A DNA stretch of 64,000 nucleotides, taken from Flavobacterium johnsoniae. GTDB taxonomy: Bacteria; Bacteroidota; Bacteroidia; Flavobacteriales; Flavobacteriaceae. The notes under the pieces were generated by a model, which was given only the letters and a program-made list of their open reading frames with translations, was not told where the DNA came from and searched no databases. The stretch covers positions 4,650,001 through 4,714,000 of the forward strand of contig NZ_CP103794.1 in assembly GCF_030388325.1 (NCBI RefSeq), in the 5' to 3' direction. A program made the position numbers and the translations under genes. The first letter of the stretch is position 1. Each line of letters begins with the position of its first letter. Below are positions 1-8,738 of this stretch, one piece after another.

Positions 1-1236
1 CCAATTTTGGTTTATATTACACGAATTTTTCAGCGTAAAATGCAAGTTGCTTTTGAAGAAGTAAGAACGCAAATTGCCAATATGAATTCTTTTGTGCAGG
101 AACGTGTGACGGGAATGAAAATCGTACAGCTTTTTAACCGCGAAAAAATTGAAGCCGAAAACTTTAAAGATATCAACAACAAACATAGAGTCGCTTGGAT
201 TAAAACTATTCTTTACAACTCAATCTTTTTCCCGATTGCCGATATTATTTCGTCTATTACTTTAGGCTTGGTTGTTGTTTACGGCGGTTTTAGAATTTTA
301 AACGGAGATCATTTTACGACTTTTGGAGATTTATTTTCGTATACGATGTTTATTGGAATGTTGTTTAATCCATTACGTCAAATTGCAGATAAATTTAACG
401 AGATGCAATTGGGAATGATTGCCGCCAATCGTGTTTTTGATATTATCGACACACAAGATCATATTCAGGATACTGGAAAAATTGAAGCGCCAGTTTTTAA
501 CGGAAGTATCGAATTTAAAGGTGTACGTTTTAGTTATATTCCCGAAGAAGAAGTTATTAAAGGAATTGACTTATCGGTTTCAGCTGGACAAACTATTGCA
601 ATTGTAGGTTCGACAGGTGCAGGAAAATCGACTATTATAAATCTTTTGAATCGTTTTTACGAAATCAACGGCGGAACAATTTCTATTGATGGTGAAAATA
701 TCGAAAACTACACTTTGGCTTCTTTAAGAAAACAGATTGCTGTGGTTTTGCAAGATGTATTTTTATTTGCCGATACGATTTACAATAACATCACTTTGCA
801 TAATCCAGAAATTACGAGAGAAAAAGTAATTGATGCAGCAAAGAAAATCGGTGTCCATAATTTCATTATGAATCTGCCGAATAACTATGATTTTGACGTA
901 AAAGAACGCGGCGTTATGCTTTCGTCTGGACAAAGACAATTGATTGCTTTTTTACGTTCTTATGTGAGTAATCCAAGTATTTTAATTTTGGATGAAGCAA
1001 CTTCTTCTATCGATACGTATTCTGAAGAAATGATTCAGCGTGCAACAGAAACAATTACAAAAGGTAGAACTTCTATAATTATAGCGCACAGACTTGCAAC
1101 AATTGTAAATGCAGATAAGATTGTAGTTATGGATAAAGGTTTGATTGTTGAACAAGGAACGCATCAGGAATTGCTGCAAAAAACTGATGGCTATTATAAA
1201 AATTTATATGACTCTCAATTTTCAGTAGCTAATTAG
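1..1236 (+). CDS. ABC transporter permease/ATPase (MsbA/MdlB type), 5' end missing
   Basis: An exporter half-transporter in which membrane and ATPase domains are fused. The reading frame is open from base 1, so the N-terminus lies outside the window and 411 codons remain. About 120 residues of the membrane domain are visible, with hydrophobic segments at roughly 210-295 and 330-375 nt, followed by the nucleotide-binding domain. Walker A (GSTGAGKST) is at 607-633, the signature at 919-933, Walker B (ILILDE) at 979-996 and the H-loop (IIAHRL) near 1078-1095. The signature reads LSSGQ rather than the usual LSGGQ. Lipid or drug export is the family role; the substrate cannot be read from sequence. 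Confidence 0.93.
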   Translation, partial: PILVYITRIFQRKMQVAFEEVRTQIANMNSFVQERVTGMKIVQLFNREKIEAENFKDINNKHRVAWIKTILYNSIFFPIADIISSITLGLVVVYGGFRILNGDHFTTFGDLFSYTMFIGMLFNPLRQIADKFNEMQLGMIAANRVFDIIDTQDHIQDTGKIEAPVFNGSIEFKGVRFSYIPEEEVIKGIDLSVSAGQTIAIVGSTGAGKSTIINLLNRFYEINGGTISIDGENIENYTLASLRKQIAVVLQDVFLFADTIYNNITLHNPEITREKVIDAAKKIGVHNFIMNLPNNYDFDVKERGVMLSSGQRQLIAFLRSYVSNPSILILDEATSSIDTYSEEMIQRATETITKGRTSIIIAHRLATIVNADKIVVMDKGLIVEQGTHQELLQKTDGYYKNLYDSQFSVAN

Positions 1237-1450
1237 TCATTAAAACTTAAGTTGATCAATAAAATAATGCTAATTTAATCTAAAATTCGCGTTTAGTTCA
1301 AAATTAAAAAACTGCATATTTCACAATTTGTGATTTAAAATCCGACTAAAAACTGTCAAAATGATTTCAAAACGTTAAAATAGCGTTATAGAAATCATAA
1401 AATTGACATTTCAGTATCAAGTAGATAGCTTACATTTTTGGTTTATTATT

Positions 1451-1458
1451 TATCTTTG
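1451..1458 (+). promoter_or_regulatory. Candidate -7 box of the HNH gene promoter
   Basis: TATCTTTG matches the Bacteroidota -7 consensus TAnnTTTG and lies 28 bp before the ATG at 1487. No TTTG is found at the usual 19-21 bp distance upstream, so only half of the promoter is recognised. Confidence 0.35.
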
Positions 1459-1486
1459 AGAGTATAGAAATCAAATGTAAAAGAAA

Positions 1487-2071
1487 ATGCCACAAAACCG
1501 ATTTTACCCAAACGAACAATTTAAAGAAATAGAAATAAACGCCTCATTACAATTAAAATATGCCATTTCAAACAGAGGAAGATTAATAAGTTTTACCGAC
1601 GAAATTGAAAATGGCCGAATACTAAAAGGTGGCTTAAGCGACGGATATCCAACTTTCCGTTTTAAGGTTAAGAAAGACGACAAAATCGTTAATAAATACC
1701 TCTTCTTATATAAATTAGTTGCTCAATATTTTATTCCAAAAGATTCCGAAGATCAAACTTATGTATTGCATCTGGATTATAATAGAAGTAATGATGACAT
1801 CAGTAATTTACGCTGGGCGACCAAACAAGAAATGATGGCGCACAGCCGAAAAAGCCCACGCGTTATTCAGGCGAAAAAGAATCTTATAGAACATAATCTA
1901 AAAGCCGACGGAAGAAAATTAACAACCACAAAAGTGATGTTAATTAAAAAAATCTTAGCAAGACCTGAACAAAAAACGCGTCTAAAAATGATTGCCAAAC
2001 AATTCGGCGTAAGTGAAATGCAAATCAGAAGAATTGCCAGCGGAGAAAATTGGGGACACGTGAAGATTTAA
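1487..2071 (+). CDS. NUMOD4/HNH-like protein with C-terminal helix-turn-helix
   Basis: A 194-residue protein with three parts. Residues about 12-50 resemble a NUMOD4 motif (YAISNRGRLISF). Residues 95-119 give an HNH-like arrangement (H95, N107, the NLRWAT block and H119) as in phage and intron homing-type nucleases. Residues about 148-190 form a helix-turn-helix (IAKQFGVSEMQIRRIASG) as in NUMOD1/Mor-type DNA-binding tails. It would bind and perhaps nick DNA. It stands alone between an exporter gene and lpdA with no phage genes nearby, so it may be a domesticated homing-nuclease relative. Catalytic activity is uncertain because the second metal-site residue is not obvious. Confidence 0.7.
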   Translation: MPQNRFYPNEQFKEIEINASLQLKYAISNRGRLISFTDEIENGRILKGGLSDGYPTFRFKVKKDDKIVNKYLFLYKLVAQYFIPKDSEDQTYVLHLDYNRSNDDISNLRWATKQEMMAHSRKSPRVIQAKKNLIEHNLKADGRKLTTTKVMLIKKILARPEQKTRLKMIAKQFGVSEMQIRRIASGENWGHVKI

Positions 2072-2554
2072 TTGTTAATTGTTAATTGTCAATTATCAAT
2101 TATCAATTGTTAAAAATTTGTCAGGCTGAGCGAAGTCGAAGCCCGCGCAAAGCTCTTCGACTTCGCTTAAATTGACAGTAAATTATGAAAGCCACAGATT
2201 GCACAGATTAACACAGATTTTTTAAAATCATTCTAATCTGTGTAATCTGTGGCTTATTTTTTTAATTTTTAAAAGTACTTCTCAGTATTCACTAAAAACT
2301 AATCACTAGGGACTAATTACTAAGAACAAATCACTAAATCATAAAAAACAATTCATAATTCACAATTTACAATTCACAATTCACTCAGTTTCTGTGAAAA
2401 GACTAAAATCTGTGCTTTTAAAAACAAATTTTCAGACGTTGATTTAAAATAAATCCTTAAATTCGCAATCACAAATAACAAAAGAATAAATCGAAAGATG
2501 AGTTTCGGAATTGTAGACTTCATTTTTCGGTAGTTAATACTAAAAACAAAAAAA
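2071..2554. repeat. Intergenic region built of interspersed repeats, upstream of lpdA
   Basis: No gene is seen. From left to right: a TTGTTAATTG/TTATCAATT simple tract (2071-2108); a palindrome of the GTCAGGCTGAGCGAAGTCGA family (2119-2168); a long hairpin whose outer arms are GCCACAGATT and AATCTGTGGC (2191-2253), followed by T-rich DNA; and an imperfect CACTAA/ATTCACAATT tract (2280-2390). Related elements recur in other gaps of the window. TAAATTCG near 2458 could be the lpdA -7 box. Confidence 0.75.
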
Positions 2555-3943
2555 ATGAAATACGACGTTATTGTTTTAGGAAGTGGTCCTGGAGGATATG
2601 TAACAGCGATTAGAGCTTCACAATTAGGCTTTAAAGTAGCTGTAGTAGAAAAAGAAAATCTTGGTGGAGTTTGCCTTAACTGGGGATGTATTCCAACAAA
2701 AGCGCTTTTAAAATCTGCTCAGGTTTTTGATTATTTAAAACACGCTTCTGATTACGGATTGAAAGTTTCTGAATTCGATAAAGATTTCCCTGCAGTTATT
2801 CAACGTAGCCGTGGTGTTGCGGAAGGAATGAGCAAAGGAGTTCAATTCTTAATGAAAAAAAACAAAATTGACGTTATTGAAGGTTTTGGAAAATTGAAAC
2901 CAGGAAAAAAACTTGACGTTACTGATAAAGACAATAAAGTTACTGAATATAGCGCTGATCACATTATCATCGCAACTGGAGCTCGCTCTCGTGAGTTACC
3001 AAACTTACCTCAAGATGGTGTAAAAGTAATTGGATACCGTCAGGCAATGACTTTGCCAACTCAACCAAAATCTATGATTATTGTTGGTTCTGGAGCAATT
3101 GGAGTTGAGTTCGCTCACTTCTACAACTCAATGGGAACAGATGTAACAATTGTAGAATTTATGCCAAACGTAGTTCCTGTAGAAGACGAAGATATCTCAA
3201 AACAATTTGAGCGTTCTTTGAAAAAATCTGGAATTAAAGTAATGACAAACTCTTCTGTTGAGCGTATCGATACAACAGGAGCTGGAGTTAAAGCTTTCGT
3301 TAAAACTGCAAAAGGAGAAGAAGTTCTTGAAGCTGATATCGTTCTTTCTGCAGTTGGAATTAAAACTAACATTGAAAACATCGGTTTAGAAGAAGTTGGA
3401 ATCGCTGTTGACAGAGATAAAATCTTAGTAAACGCTTACAACGCAACTAATATTCCAGGATACTACGCAATTGGAGACGTTACTCCAGGTCAAGCTTTAG
3501 CTCACGTTGCTTCTGCTGAAGGAATTAACTGCGTAGAAAAAATTAAAGGTCTTCACGTTGATCCGATCGATTACGGAAACGTTCCTGGTTGTACTTACGC
3601 AACTCCAGAAATTGCTTCTGTTGGTTTAACAGAAAAACAAGCAAAAGAAAAAGGTTACGAATTAAAAATTGGTAAATTCCCATTCTCAGCTTCTGGAAAA
3701 GCAAAAGCCGCTGGAAATGCTGATGGATTTGTAAAAGTAATTTTCGATGCAAAATACGGAGAATGGTTAGGATGCCACATGATTGGTGCTGGTGTTACTG
3801 ATATGATTGCTGAAGCAGTTGTAGCTCGTAAACTAGAAACTACAGGTCATGAAATCCTTAAATCTATCCACCCTCACCCAACAATGAGCGAGGCTGTTAT
3901 GGAAGCTGTAGCTGATGCTTACGGCGAAGTAATTCACTTGTAA
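2555..3943 (+). CDS. lpdA: Dihydrolipoyl dehydrogenase (E3)
   Basis: Flavoprotein of 462 residues that reoxidises the dihydrolipoamide of 2-oxo acid dehydrogenase complexes with NAD+. Visible are the N-terminal FAD-binding GSGPGGY (residues 9-15), the redox-active disulfide in GGVCLNWGCIPT (Cys40 and Cys45), a second dinucleotide fold GSGAIGVEFA for NAD, the FAD-contacting AIGDV segment, and the C-terminal HPHPTMSE bearing the catalytic His-Glu pair. Length is normal. It is monocistronic, with an intrinsic terminator directly downstream, so it probably serves complexes encoded elsewhere. Confidence 0.97.
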   Translation: MKYDVIVLGSGPGGYVTAIRASQLGFKVAVVEKENLGGVCLNWGCIPTKALLKSAQVFDYLKHASDYGLKVSEFDKDFPAVIQRSRGVAEGMSKGVQFLMKKNKIDVIEGFGKLKPGKKLDVTDKDNKVTEYSADHIIIATGARSRELPNLPQDGVKVIGYRQAMTLPTQPKSMIIVGSGAIGVEFAHFYNSMGTDVTIVEFMPNVVPVEDEDISKQFERSLKKSGIKVMTNSSVERIDTTGAGVKAFVKTAKGEEVLEADIVLSAVGIKTNIENIGLEEVGIAVDRDKILVNAYNATNIPGYYAIGDVTPGQALAHVASAEGINCVEKIKGLHVDPIDYGNVPGCTYATPEIASVGLTEKQAKEKGYELKIGKFPFSASGKAKAAGNADGFVKVIFDAKYGEWLGCHMIGAGVTDMIAEAVVARKLETTGHEILKSIHPHPTMSEAVMEAVADAYGEVIHL

Positions 3944-3983
3944 AATATACCGTTTTACGGTTATATATAATTCTCAATTTATA

Positions 3984-4018
3984 AAATCCGATTTGTGAAA
4001 ACAAGTCGGATTTTTTTG
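3984..4018 (+). terminator. Terminator copy 1 of the AATCCGATTTG family
   Basis: A stem of ATCCGATTTGT and ACAAGTCGGAT around GAAA, followed by seven T. It ends lpdA. Four close relatives follow in the next 4.7 kb. Confidence 0.9.
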
Positions 4019-4125
4019 TTTTTTTCCTTTAATTCTTTAAAGATTTCCAAATTAGGATTTTAAAATTTTAATAGTATTTTCGTACTGAAATTAATCTAAC
4101 CAATTACAAAAAAACAAAAACTAAC

Positions 4126-4716
4126 ATGAAAAAATTAATCCTATTTATAATCTTAGGAATAACGATTAATGCATCGGCTCAGGAAGCTAGCGTAGAAAAA
4201 TCAATATTTTCGTTACAAACAGGATTTGCCGGACTTTGGCTAAACAATGAATTAAAACTTGCTAATTCAATTGCTTTAAGAAGCGAAATTGGTATCGAAC
4301 ACGATTTTGCAGTGGGAGATCATTACGATGAAGCCGGTTTTATACTTCAGCCAGTAATTACTGCAGAACCAAAATTTTATTTTAATCTGAAAAAAAGAAA
4401 CGCTAGAGGAAAAAACATTTCAAATAATAGTGGTAATTATATTTCTCTAAAAACAAGTTATCATCCAGATTGGTTTGTGATTAATTTAGATGATAATATC
4501 ACTAAAAATGCAGATTTATCTATCACGCCAACATGGGGAATGAAAAGAGCAATAGGTGATCATTTTACTTATGAAGCTGGCGCAGGAATAGGATACAGAA
4601 TGGTATTTATTAAAGCGAATTCTAATTTTGGAAACGCTCAAAGTGTCGATAATTTCGATTACACAAACGAACAATTTTTACTTTATTTACATTTAAGAAT
4701 AGGTTATACTTTTTAA
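4126..4716 (+). CDS. Secreted outer-membrane-like protein of unknown function
   Basis: A 196-residue protein with a clear signal peptide (MKKLILFIILGITINASAQ). The mature part is rich in alternating polar/aromatic stretches and ends in LHLRIGYTF, the aromatic C-terminus typical of small outer-membrane beta-barrels. No named family is recognised. It is flanked by terminators on both sides and so forms its own unit. Function is inferred only from this topology. Confidence 0.75.
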   Translation: MKKLILFIILGITINASAQEASVEKSIFSLQTGFAGLWLNNELKLANSIALRSEIGIEHDFAVGDHYDEAGFILQPVITAEPKFYFNLKKRNARGKNISNNSGNYISLKTSYHPDWFVINLDDNITKNADLSITPTWGMKRAIGDHFTYEAGAGIGYRMVFIKANSNFGNAQSVDNFDYTNEQFLLYLHLRIGYTF

Positions 4717-4737
4717 GAAATTAACTTCTATATTTTA

Positions 4738-4774
4738 TAAAATCCGATTTGTGAAAGCAGATCGGATTTTTTTG
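4738..4774 (+). terminator. Terminator copy 2 of the AATCCGATTTG family
   Basis: Stem AATCCGATTTG with CAGATCGGATT, loop TGAAAG, then T7. Nearly the same loop as copy 3. Confidence 0.88.
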
Positions 4775-4822
4775 TTTAATACGCTCTCTAAGATAAAAAT
4801 ACTTAAACCAAAGTCAGTTTTG

Positions 4823-4830
4823 TATATTTG
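4823..4830 (+). promoter_or_regulatory. Candidate -7 box of the AraC gene
   Basis: TATATTTG fits TAnnTTTG exactly and lies 45 bp before the ATG at 4876. No clear -33 box is seen. Confidence 0.4.
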
Positions 4831-4875
4831 ATTAGATTTAAGCATTTAAAAATTCTCTAATTCTCTAATTAAAAA

Positions 4876-5754
4876 ATGACCACCGACATTATAGAAGTAA
4901 ATAATTTCATCGTTCTCATCGAACAATCCAATTCTGACAAAGAATTTGTGCAGCAATGTGAGATTGATGGTGATGCAGTTGGTTTTGCTTTTTATGGTTC
5001 TGGAAATGTGGAATTGGAAATAAAACACAACGATCAAACAAAATATCTAACAAACACAACGGGCTTAGCAATTTCTTTCTTCGGAAATCAAAAAGTTTCT
5101 TTTTCGCATAAAATTGCTCCCGAAAAACCTTTACAATCTATCAGCATTTTTGCGAAGCTGAAAACCCTGCAGACATTACCAAAAGAAGAAAGAGAAATTT
5201 TTGAAAAACAACTGCCTGAGTTAGTAAATCCATCGGCAAATTTTGTAAAAGGTCCAACGCTGTTTATGACACTCGAAATGCAATTGGCGGTTCAAAAAAT
5301 ATTCAATACCACTTATTCTGGCAATACAAGATTATTATTCTTAAAAAGTCAGGTGAATGAATTACTGGCGCATTATTTTGCACTGCTTTCTACAGAAAAG
5401 AAAACAGATTTAACCGAAAAAGACAAAGAAAAACTTTTTCAGGCAAAAGATATCGTTAGTACAAACTATTCAAAACCGCCTACCATTACAGAATTATCCA
5501 AACTAATTGGTTTAAACAGCAGTAAACTAAAAAAGAACTTTAAAGAACTTTTTGGAATTCCAGTTTACAAATACATTCACGAAGAAAGACTCAACAAAGC
5601 TTACGAATTACTTTGCAACAGCGAAAAAACAGTACAAGAAACTGCATGGGAAGTAGGTTACGAAAGTTTAAGTTCATTCTCTAACGCGTTTCAGAAAAAA
5701 TTTGGATCAAGACCAAACGAAGTCAAAAAACAATTCTTTTCAAACAAATCTTAA
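4876..5754 (+). CDS. AraC-family transcriptional regulator (PchR-like)
   Basis: A 292-residue regulator with an N-terminal sensory region whose pattern (GFAFYGSGNVELE) resembles PchR-type regulators. The C-terminal double helix-turn-helix spans about residues 193-285 (ITELSKLIGLNSSKLKKNFK, then VQETAWEVGYESLSSFSNAF), ending in the usual F..RPNEV segment. It probably controls the NAD(P)-binding gene that starts 70 bp downstream, because a second AraC/NAD(P)-binding pair with the same promoter motif occurs at 13.2-15.0 kb. The ligand is unknown. Confidence 0.88.
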   Translation: MTTDIIEVNNFIVLIEQSNSDKEFVQQCEIDGDAVGFAFYGSGNVELEIKHNDQTKYLTNTTGLAISFFGNQKVSFSHKIAPEKPLQSISIFAKLKTLQTLPKEEREIFEKQLPELVNPSANFVKGPTLFMTLEMQLAVQKIFNTTYSGNTRLLFLKSQVNELLAHYFALLSTEKKTDLTEKDKEKLFQAKDIVSTNYSKPPTITELSKLIGLNSSKLKKNFKELFGIPVYKYIHEERLNKAYELLCNSEKTVQETAWEVGYESLSSFSNAFQKKFGSRPNEVKKQFFSNKS

Positions 5755-5788
5755 TTCCTTTCAGACAAATGTTTTCATATTGATGTGT

Positions 5789-5805
5789 GCAACTTTGTAT
5801 CATCA
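5789..5805 (+). promoter_or_regulatory. 17-bp promoter/operator motif shared with the second NmrA-like gene
   Basis: GCAACTTTGTATCATCA is identical at 13154-13170, each time 13-20 bp before the ATG of an NmrA-like gene. ACTTTG resembles the 3' half of a -7 box. TTGATG precedes it by 3-4 bp in both copies. Confidence 0.55.
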
Positions 5806-5824
5806 TTAATTAAAATCATTAATC

Positions 5825-6667
5825 ATGAAAACAAAGAAAATTTTAGTATTAGGAGGCAACGGAAAAACAGGTCGCAGAGTTGCAGCATTATTAGAAACAC
5901 ACAAAGACGTAGAAGTCAGAATTGGTTCGAGATCTGCCACAATTCCTTTTGATTGGGAAAAACCAGAAACATGGTTAAATGCCATACAAGACATTGATAT
6001 TGTCTACATTACCTTTCAACCCGATCTGGCAGTACCAACGGCACCAGAAATTATTCAGAAGTTTACAATTCTTGCCACACAAAATGGAGTTCAAAAAATG
6101 GTTCTACTTTCTGGAAGAGGCGAAAAAGAAGCGCAAGTTTGTGAAGAAATTGTAAAAGCAACAGCCAAAAACTGGACAATAGTAAGAGCATCTTGGTTCA
6201 ATCAGAATTTTAGCGAAAGTATTTTTGTAGAACCTGTTTCATCTGGATTTGTGGCATTGCCACAAGCCGATGTTCTTGAGCCTTTTACAGATGCGGATGA
6301 TATTGCTGAAGTAGTTACAGAAGCCCTTTTAAACGAAAAACATAATGGCAAGACTTACGAATTAACCGGTCCCCGTCTGCTTAATTTTGAACAGGCAGTT
6401 TCTGAAATAGCAAAAATTACAAAGAGAGAAATTATTTTTCAAGCAGTAGAACTTGACGAATATGTGAAGATGCTTCGCGAATATCAGGTTCCTGAAGACG
6501 AAATCTGGCTTGTAAATTATCTGTTTACAGAAGTATTGGACGGACGAAATTCTTACACTACAAATGATATTGAAAAAGTTTTAGGCCGTAAAGCAAAAGA
6601 TTTTACTGAATATGTTTTAAAAACATCACAAACTGGAATTTGGAACAAAGTAAACCAGCTGTCATGA
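5825..6667 (+). CDS. NAD(P)H-binding NmrA-like / atypical SDR protein
   Basis: A 280-residue Rossmann-fold protein. GGNGKTG (residues 10-16) at the end of the first strand is the dinucleotide-binding glycine motif, and RIGSRS follows strand 2. The typical SDR Tyr-Lys active site is not evident, which fits the NmrA/TMR-like group that bind NAD(P) as quinone reductases or redox sensors. It follows an AraC regulator and overlaps the next gene by four bases (ATGA at 6664), so the two are probably translationally coupled. The substrate is not known. Confidence 0.85.
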   Translation: MKTKKILVLGGNGKTGRRVAALLETHKDVEVRIGSRSATIPFDWEKPETWLNAIQDIDIVYITFQPDLAVPTAPEIIQKFTILATQNGVQKMVLLSGRGEKEAQVCEEIVKATAKNWTIVRASWFNQNFSESIFVEPVSSGFVALPQADVLEPFTDADDIAEVVTEALLNEKHNGKTYELTGPRLLNFEQAVSEIAKITKREIIFQAVELDEYVKMLREYQVPEDEIWLVNYLFTEVLDGRNSYTTNDIEKVLGRKAKDFTEYVLKTSQTGIWNKVNQLS

Positions 6668-7047
6668 ATTATCGCAGAGCAGTTTTATCGGGCGTAATAC
6701 TCTGGACTTGTTTAGCTTTAACCTTTTTAATTCTCGAACACATTCCTATTGTAAAAGATTCCTTAAACATACAAACGGCAATAATCTGCATTTTAATTGT
6801 TTTCTATTCCTTTTTTGGAGCTTCATTTTATTATAAAAAAGCGATTTCAACATCAGGACTTCAAATTGGATTCATAATGTCTTTAACTGCTATTTTATTA
6901 GATATTTTAATCTTTGTTCCATTTGTAGAAATTCCAAAAGGACATAGTTATCAGGATTTTTTCAGTAATCCTTTGTTGTGGATTCTTGCGATTTTAAATG
7001 TTTTAACGGTTTATTTTTATTGGAAAATGAGATTTGAAAGTAAATAA
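6664..7047 (+). CDS. Small four-helix membrane protein, DUF4199-like topology
   Basis: A 127-residue integral membrane protein with four hydrophobic segments at about residues 7-25, 37-57, 66-86 and 104-122. The start at 6664 is chosen because its ATG overlaps the TGA of the preceding gene as ATGA; the in-frame alternative at 6640 would overlap more deeply. No catalytic motif is seen. It is followed by terminator copy 3, so the NmrA-like gene and this one make a two-gene unit. Function unknown. Confidence 0.75.
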   Translation: MNYRRAVLSGVILWTCLALTFLILEHIPIVKDSLNIQTAIICILIVFYSFFGASFYYKKAISTSGLQIGFIMSLTAILLDILIFVPFVEIPKGHSYQDFFSNPLLWILAILNVLTVYFYWKMRFESK

Positions 7048-7066
7048 AACAGAAACTTATTTAGAT

Positions 7067-7100
7067 AATCCGATTTGTGAAAGCAGGTCGGATTTTTTTT
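7067..7100 (+). terminator. Terminator copy 3 of the AATCCGATTTG family
   Basis: Stem AATCCGATTTG with CAGGTCGGATT, followed by eight T. It differs from copy 2 mainly at one stem base. Confidence 0.88.
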
Positions 7101-7244
7101 ACCGTTTTTCTCTCGAGCAAAATGACAATACTTTGATTAAAGCACTACATTTTTAAGTTAACAAATCTTTAAAATGATTAAATATCATTTCACTCAAAGT
7201 AATAAAAAGATTATTTTTATAATTCATTATAAAAATGTATTCTA

Positions 7245-7994
7245 ATGGAAGAAACAAAAATATTCTACGCCGACGGAGAAAATCCAAAAATGATTGAAGC
7301 TTACAAAAAAGCGCAAGAAACCTTTAAATATTTCTGGAGAGAATTATCTTGGGAATACAGACGAATTGTTCCTGGATTAGACGTTGCTTGTGTAAAACTG
7401 GCTTTTACACAAGAAATAGACAATGAAACCATCGTGGAGCATATGTGGATTAATGATGTAAATTTTGATGGTGAAAATATTTACGGCATTTTAGTAAATG
7501 ATCCAGATGAATTGACAAACGTAAATAATGGAGATGAAATAGCGATTCCGGTTAATCAAATTAGCGATTGGCTGTTTGCTATTGATGGTAAAACATACGG
7601 AGCTTTTACAATTCATGCGATGCGTTCTGAAATGAGCGATGAAGAAAGAGAAGATCATGACGCAGCTTGGGGATTAGAATTTGGTGATTTTAATGATATC
7701 GAAGTCGTTTCAGATCAAAAAGAAAATCCTGAAAATCTGATTGAACATCCGATGAGCATAAACATGAAAGAAAGCCTAATCGAATTTCTAAAAAATAATC
7801 CCGAAGAAATTACAGGTGAAGATGATTTAGGCTATACTTTTTTACATCGCGAAGCAATTGCTGGAAATAGCAGTTCGGTAGAAATTATAATAGAATCTGG
7901 CGCGGATTTAAAAGCAAAAAATCAATTTGGAAAAACTGCTTTGGATTATGCAAAAGAATTAAAATGGGATCATTTACTGCCTTTGTTGCAATAA
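7245..7994 (+). CDS. DUF2314 domain protein with C-terminal ankyrin repeats
   Basis: A 249-residue cytosolic protein. Residues about 1-130 match the DUF2314 pattern (the WRELSWEYRRIVPGLD block, the EHMWI block and the NQISDWLF block). Residues about 185-249 form about two ankyrin-like repeats (GYTFLHREAIAGNSSSVEII, then ESGADLKAKNQFGKTALDYA). DUF2314 and ankyrin proteins are common among immunity proteins of polymorphic toxins, and a SUFU protein lies 0.7 kb downstream. No toxin gene is visible. It is its own unit, bounded by terminators 3 and 4. Confidence 0.82.
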   Translation: MEETKIFYADGENPKMIEAYKKAQETFKYFWRELSWEYRRIVPGLDVACVKLAFTQEIDNETIVEHMWINDVNFDGENIYGILVNDPDELTNVNNGDEIAIPVNQISDWLFAIDGKTYGAFTIHAMRSEMSDEEREDHDAAWGLEFGDFNDIEVVSDQKENPENLIEHPMSINMKESLIEFLKNNPEEITGEDDLGYTFLHREAIAGNSSSVEIIIESGADLKAKNQFGKTALDYAKELKWDHLLPLLQ

Positions 7995-8004
7995 ACATTT
8001 AAAG

Positions 8005-8038
8005 AATCCGATTTGCTAATGTAAATCGGATTTTTTTG
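8005..8038 (+). terminator. Terminator copy 4 of the AATCCGATTTG family
   Basis: AATCCGATTTGC pairs with GTAAATCGGATT around a short loop, followed by T7. Confidence 0.88.
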
Positions 8039-8136
8039 TTCTTTTCTTTAAAAATAAAATTCGATTTTTAGTAACTATTTCAAGACAAAGTTTTAATAAT
8101 AAGCAGTAGTTTTGCACCGCCCAAAACATATCTGCC

Positions 8137-8628
8137 ATGAATAAAATAATTTTCTACTTAACTATTGTTCTTTTTTTACCGCAACTTTTTTTTGCACAAA
8201 CAAAAGCCGAACCTCAAAATATTTTTGCTAAATCTTATGATTATGTAAATGATTTTGAACACATTCTTACACCAAAACAAGTCAAAGATTTAAATGATTA
8301 TTTAAAAGCAAGCGAAGTCAAAACAAAATCTAAAATTCTTATTGTTAGCGCTGCATCTTTTAGTCCTTATAATGATTTAAACGAATATTCTCGACAATTA
8401 GATAATTATTTATTTTCTAAACTCAAAATTGACACCTCGGTATTAATCGTAATAAGCAAACAAATGCGACAAATTCAGTTTCAAGGAGTTGCTAAGATTG
8501 GCGCTAAAATTACCGATCCAGAATTAAAAGATATTATTTCGACTTATGTAATTCCAGAATTAAAAAAAGGTGACTATTTTAAAGGTTTACAAGCAGGAAC
8601 GCTTCAATTAGTTAAAAAAATAGAATAA
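8137..8628 (+). CDS. Secreted TPM-domain protein (YgcG-like)
   Basis: A 163-residue protein with signal peptide MNKIIFYLTIVLFLPQLFFA, followed by a single TPM fold (FEHILTPKQVKDLNDYL, then KILIVSAASF, SVLIVISKQMRQIQFQG, and a C-terminal helix). TPM proteins include thylakoid TLP18.3-type phosphatases and many periplasmic proteins of unknown role. The C-terminal membrane tail found in many YgcG homologues is absent, so this is probably a soluble periplasmic form. Bounded by terminators 4 and 5. Confidence 0.82.
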   Translation: MNKIIFYLTIVLFLPQLFFAQTKAEPQNIFAKSYDYVNDFEHILTPKQVKDLNDYLKASEVKTKSKILIVSAASFSPYNDLNEYSRQLDNYLFSKLKIDTSVLIVISKQMRQIQFQGVAKIGAKITDPELKDIISTYVIPELKKGDYFKGLQAGTLQLVKKIE

Positions 8629-8635
8629 CAAACAC

Positions 8636-8669
8636 AATCCGATTTTGCTGCAACAAATCGGATTTTTTT
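8636..8669 (+). terminator. Terminator copy 5 of the AATCCGATTTG family
   Basis: AATCCGATTT pairs with AAATCGGATT around TGCTGCAAC or part of it, then T7. An in-frame ATG at 8670, next to the T run, is not the start of the next gene. Confidence 0.85.
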
Positions 8670-8738
8670 ATGCTTCAAATTCCATTTTCTCCGATAAAAG
8701 CAATATCTTGTCTAAGCTTTAAACTAGAAAACTACAAA

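Noticed and set aside
2071..2554. CRISPR array in the repeat-rich gap upstream of lpdA
   Set aside because: The repeats are imperfect, of different families and without regular spacers; no cas gene is in the window.
3984..8669. Integron-type attC sites explaining the repeated hairpins
   Set aside because: Each hairpin ends in a T run and lacks the GTTRRRY core and bulged bases of attC; no integrase is present. They read as intrinsic terminators.
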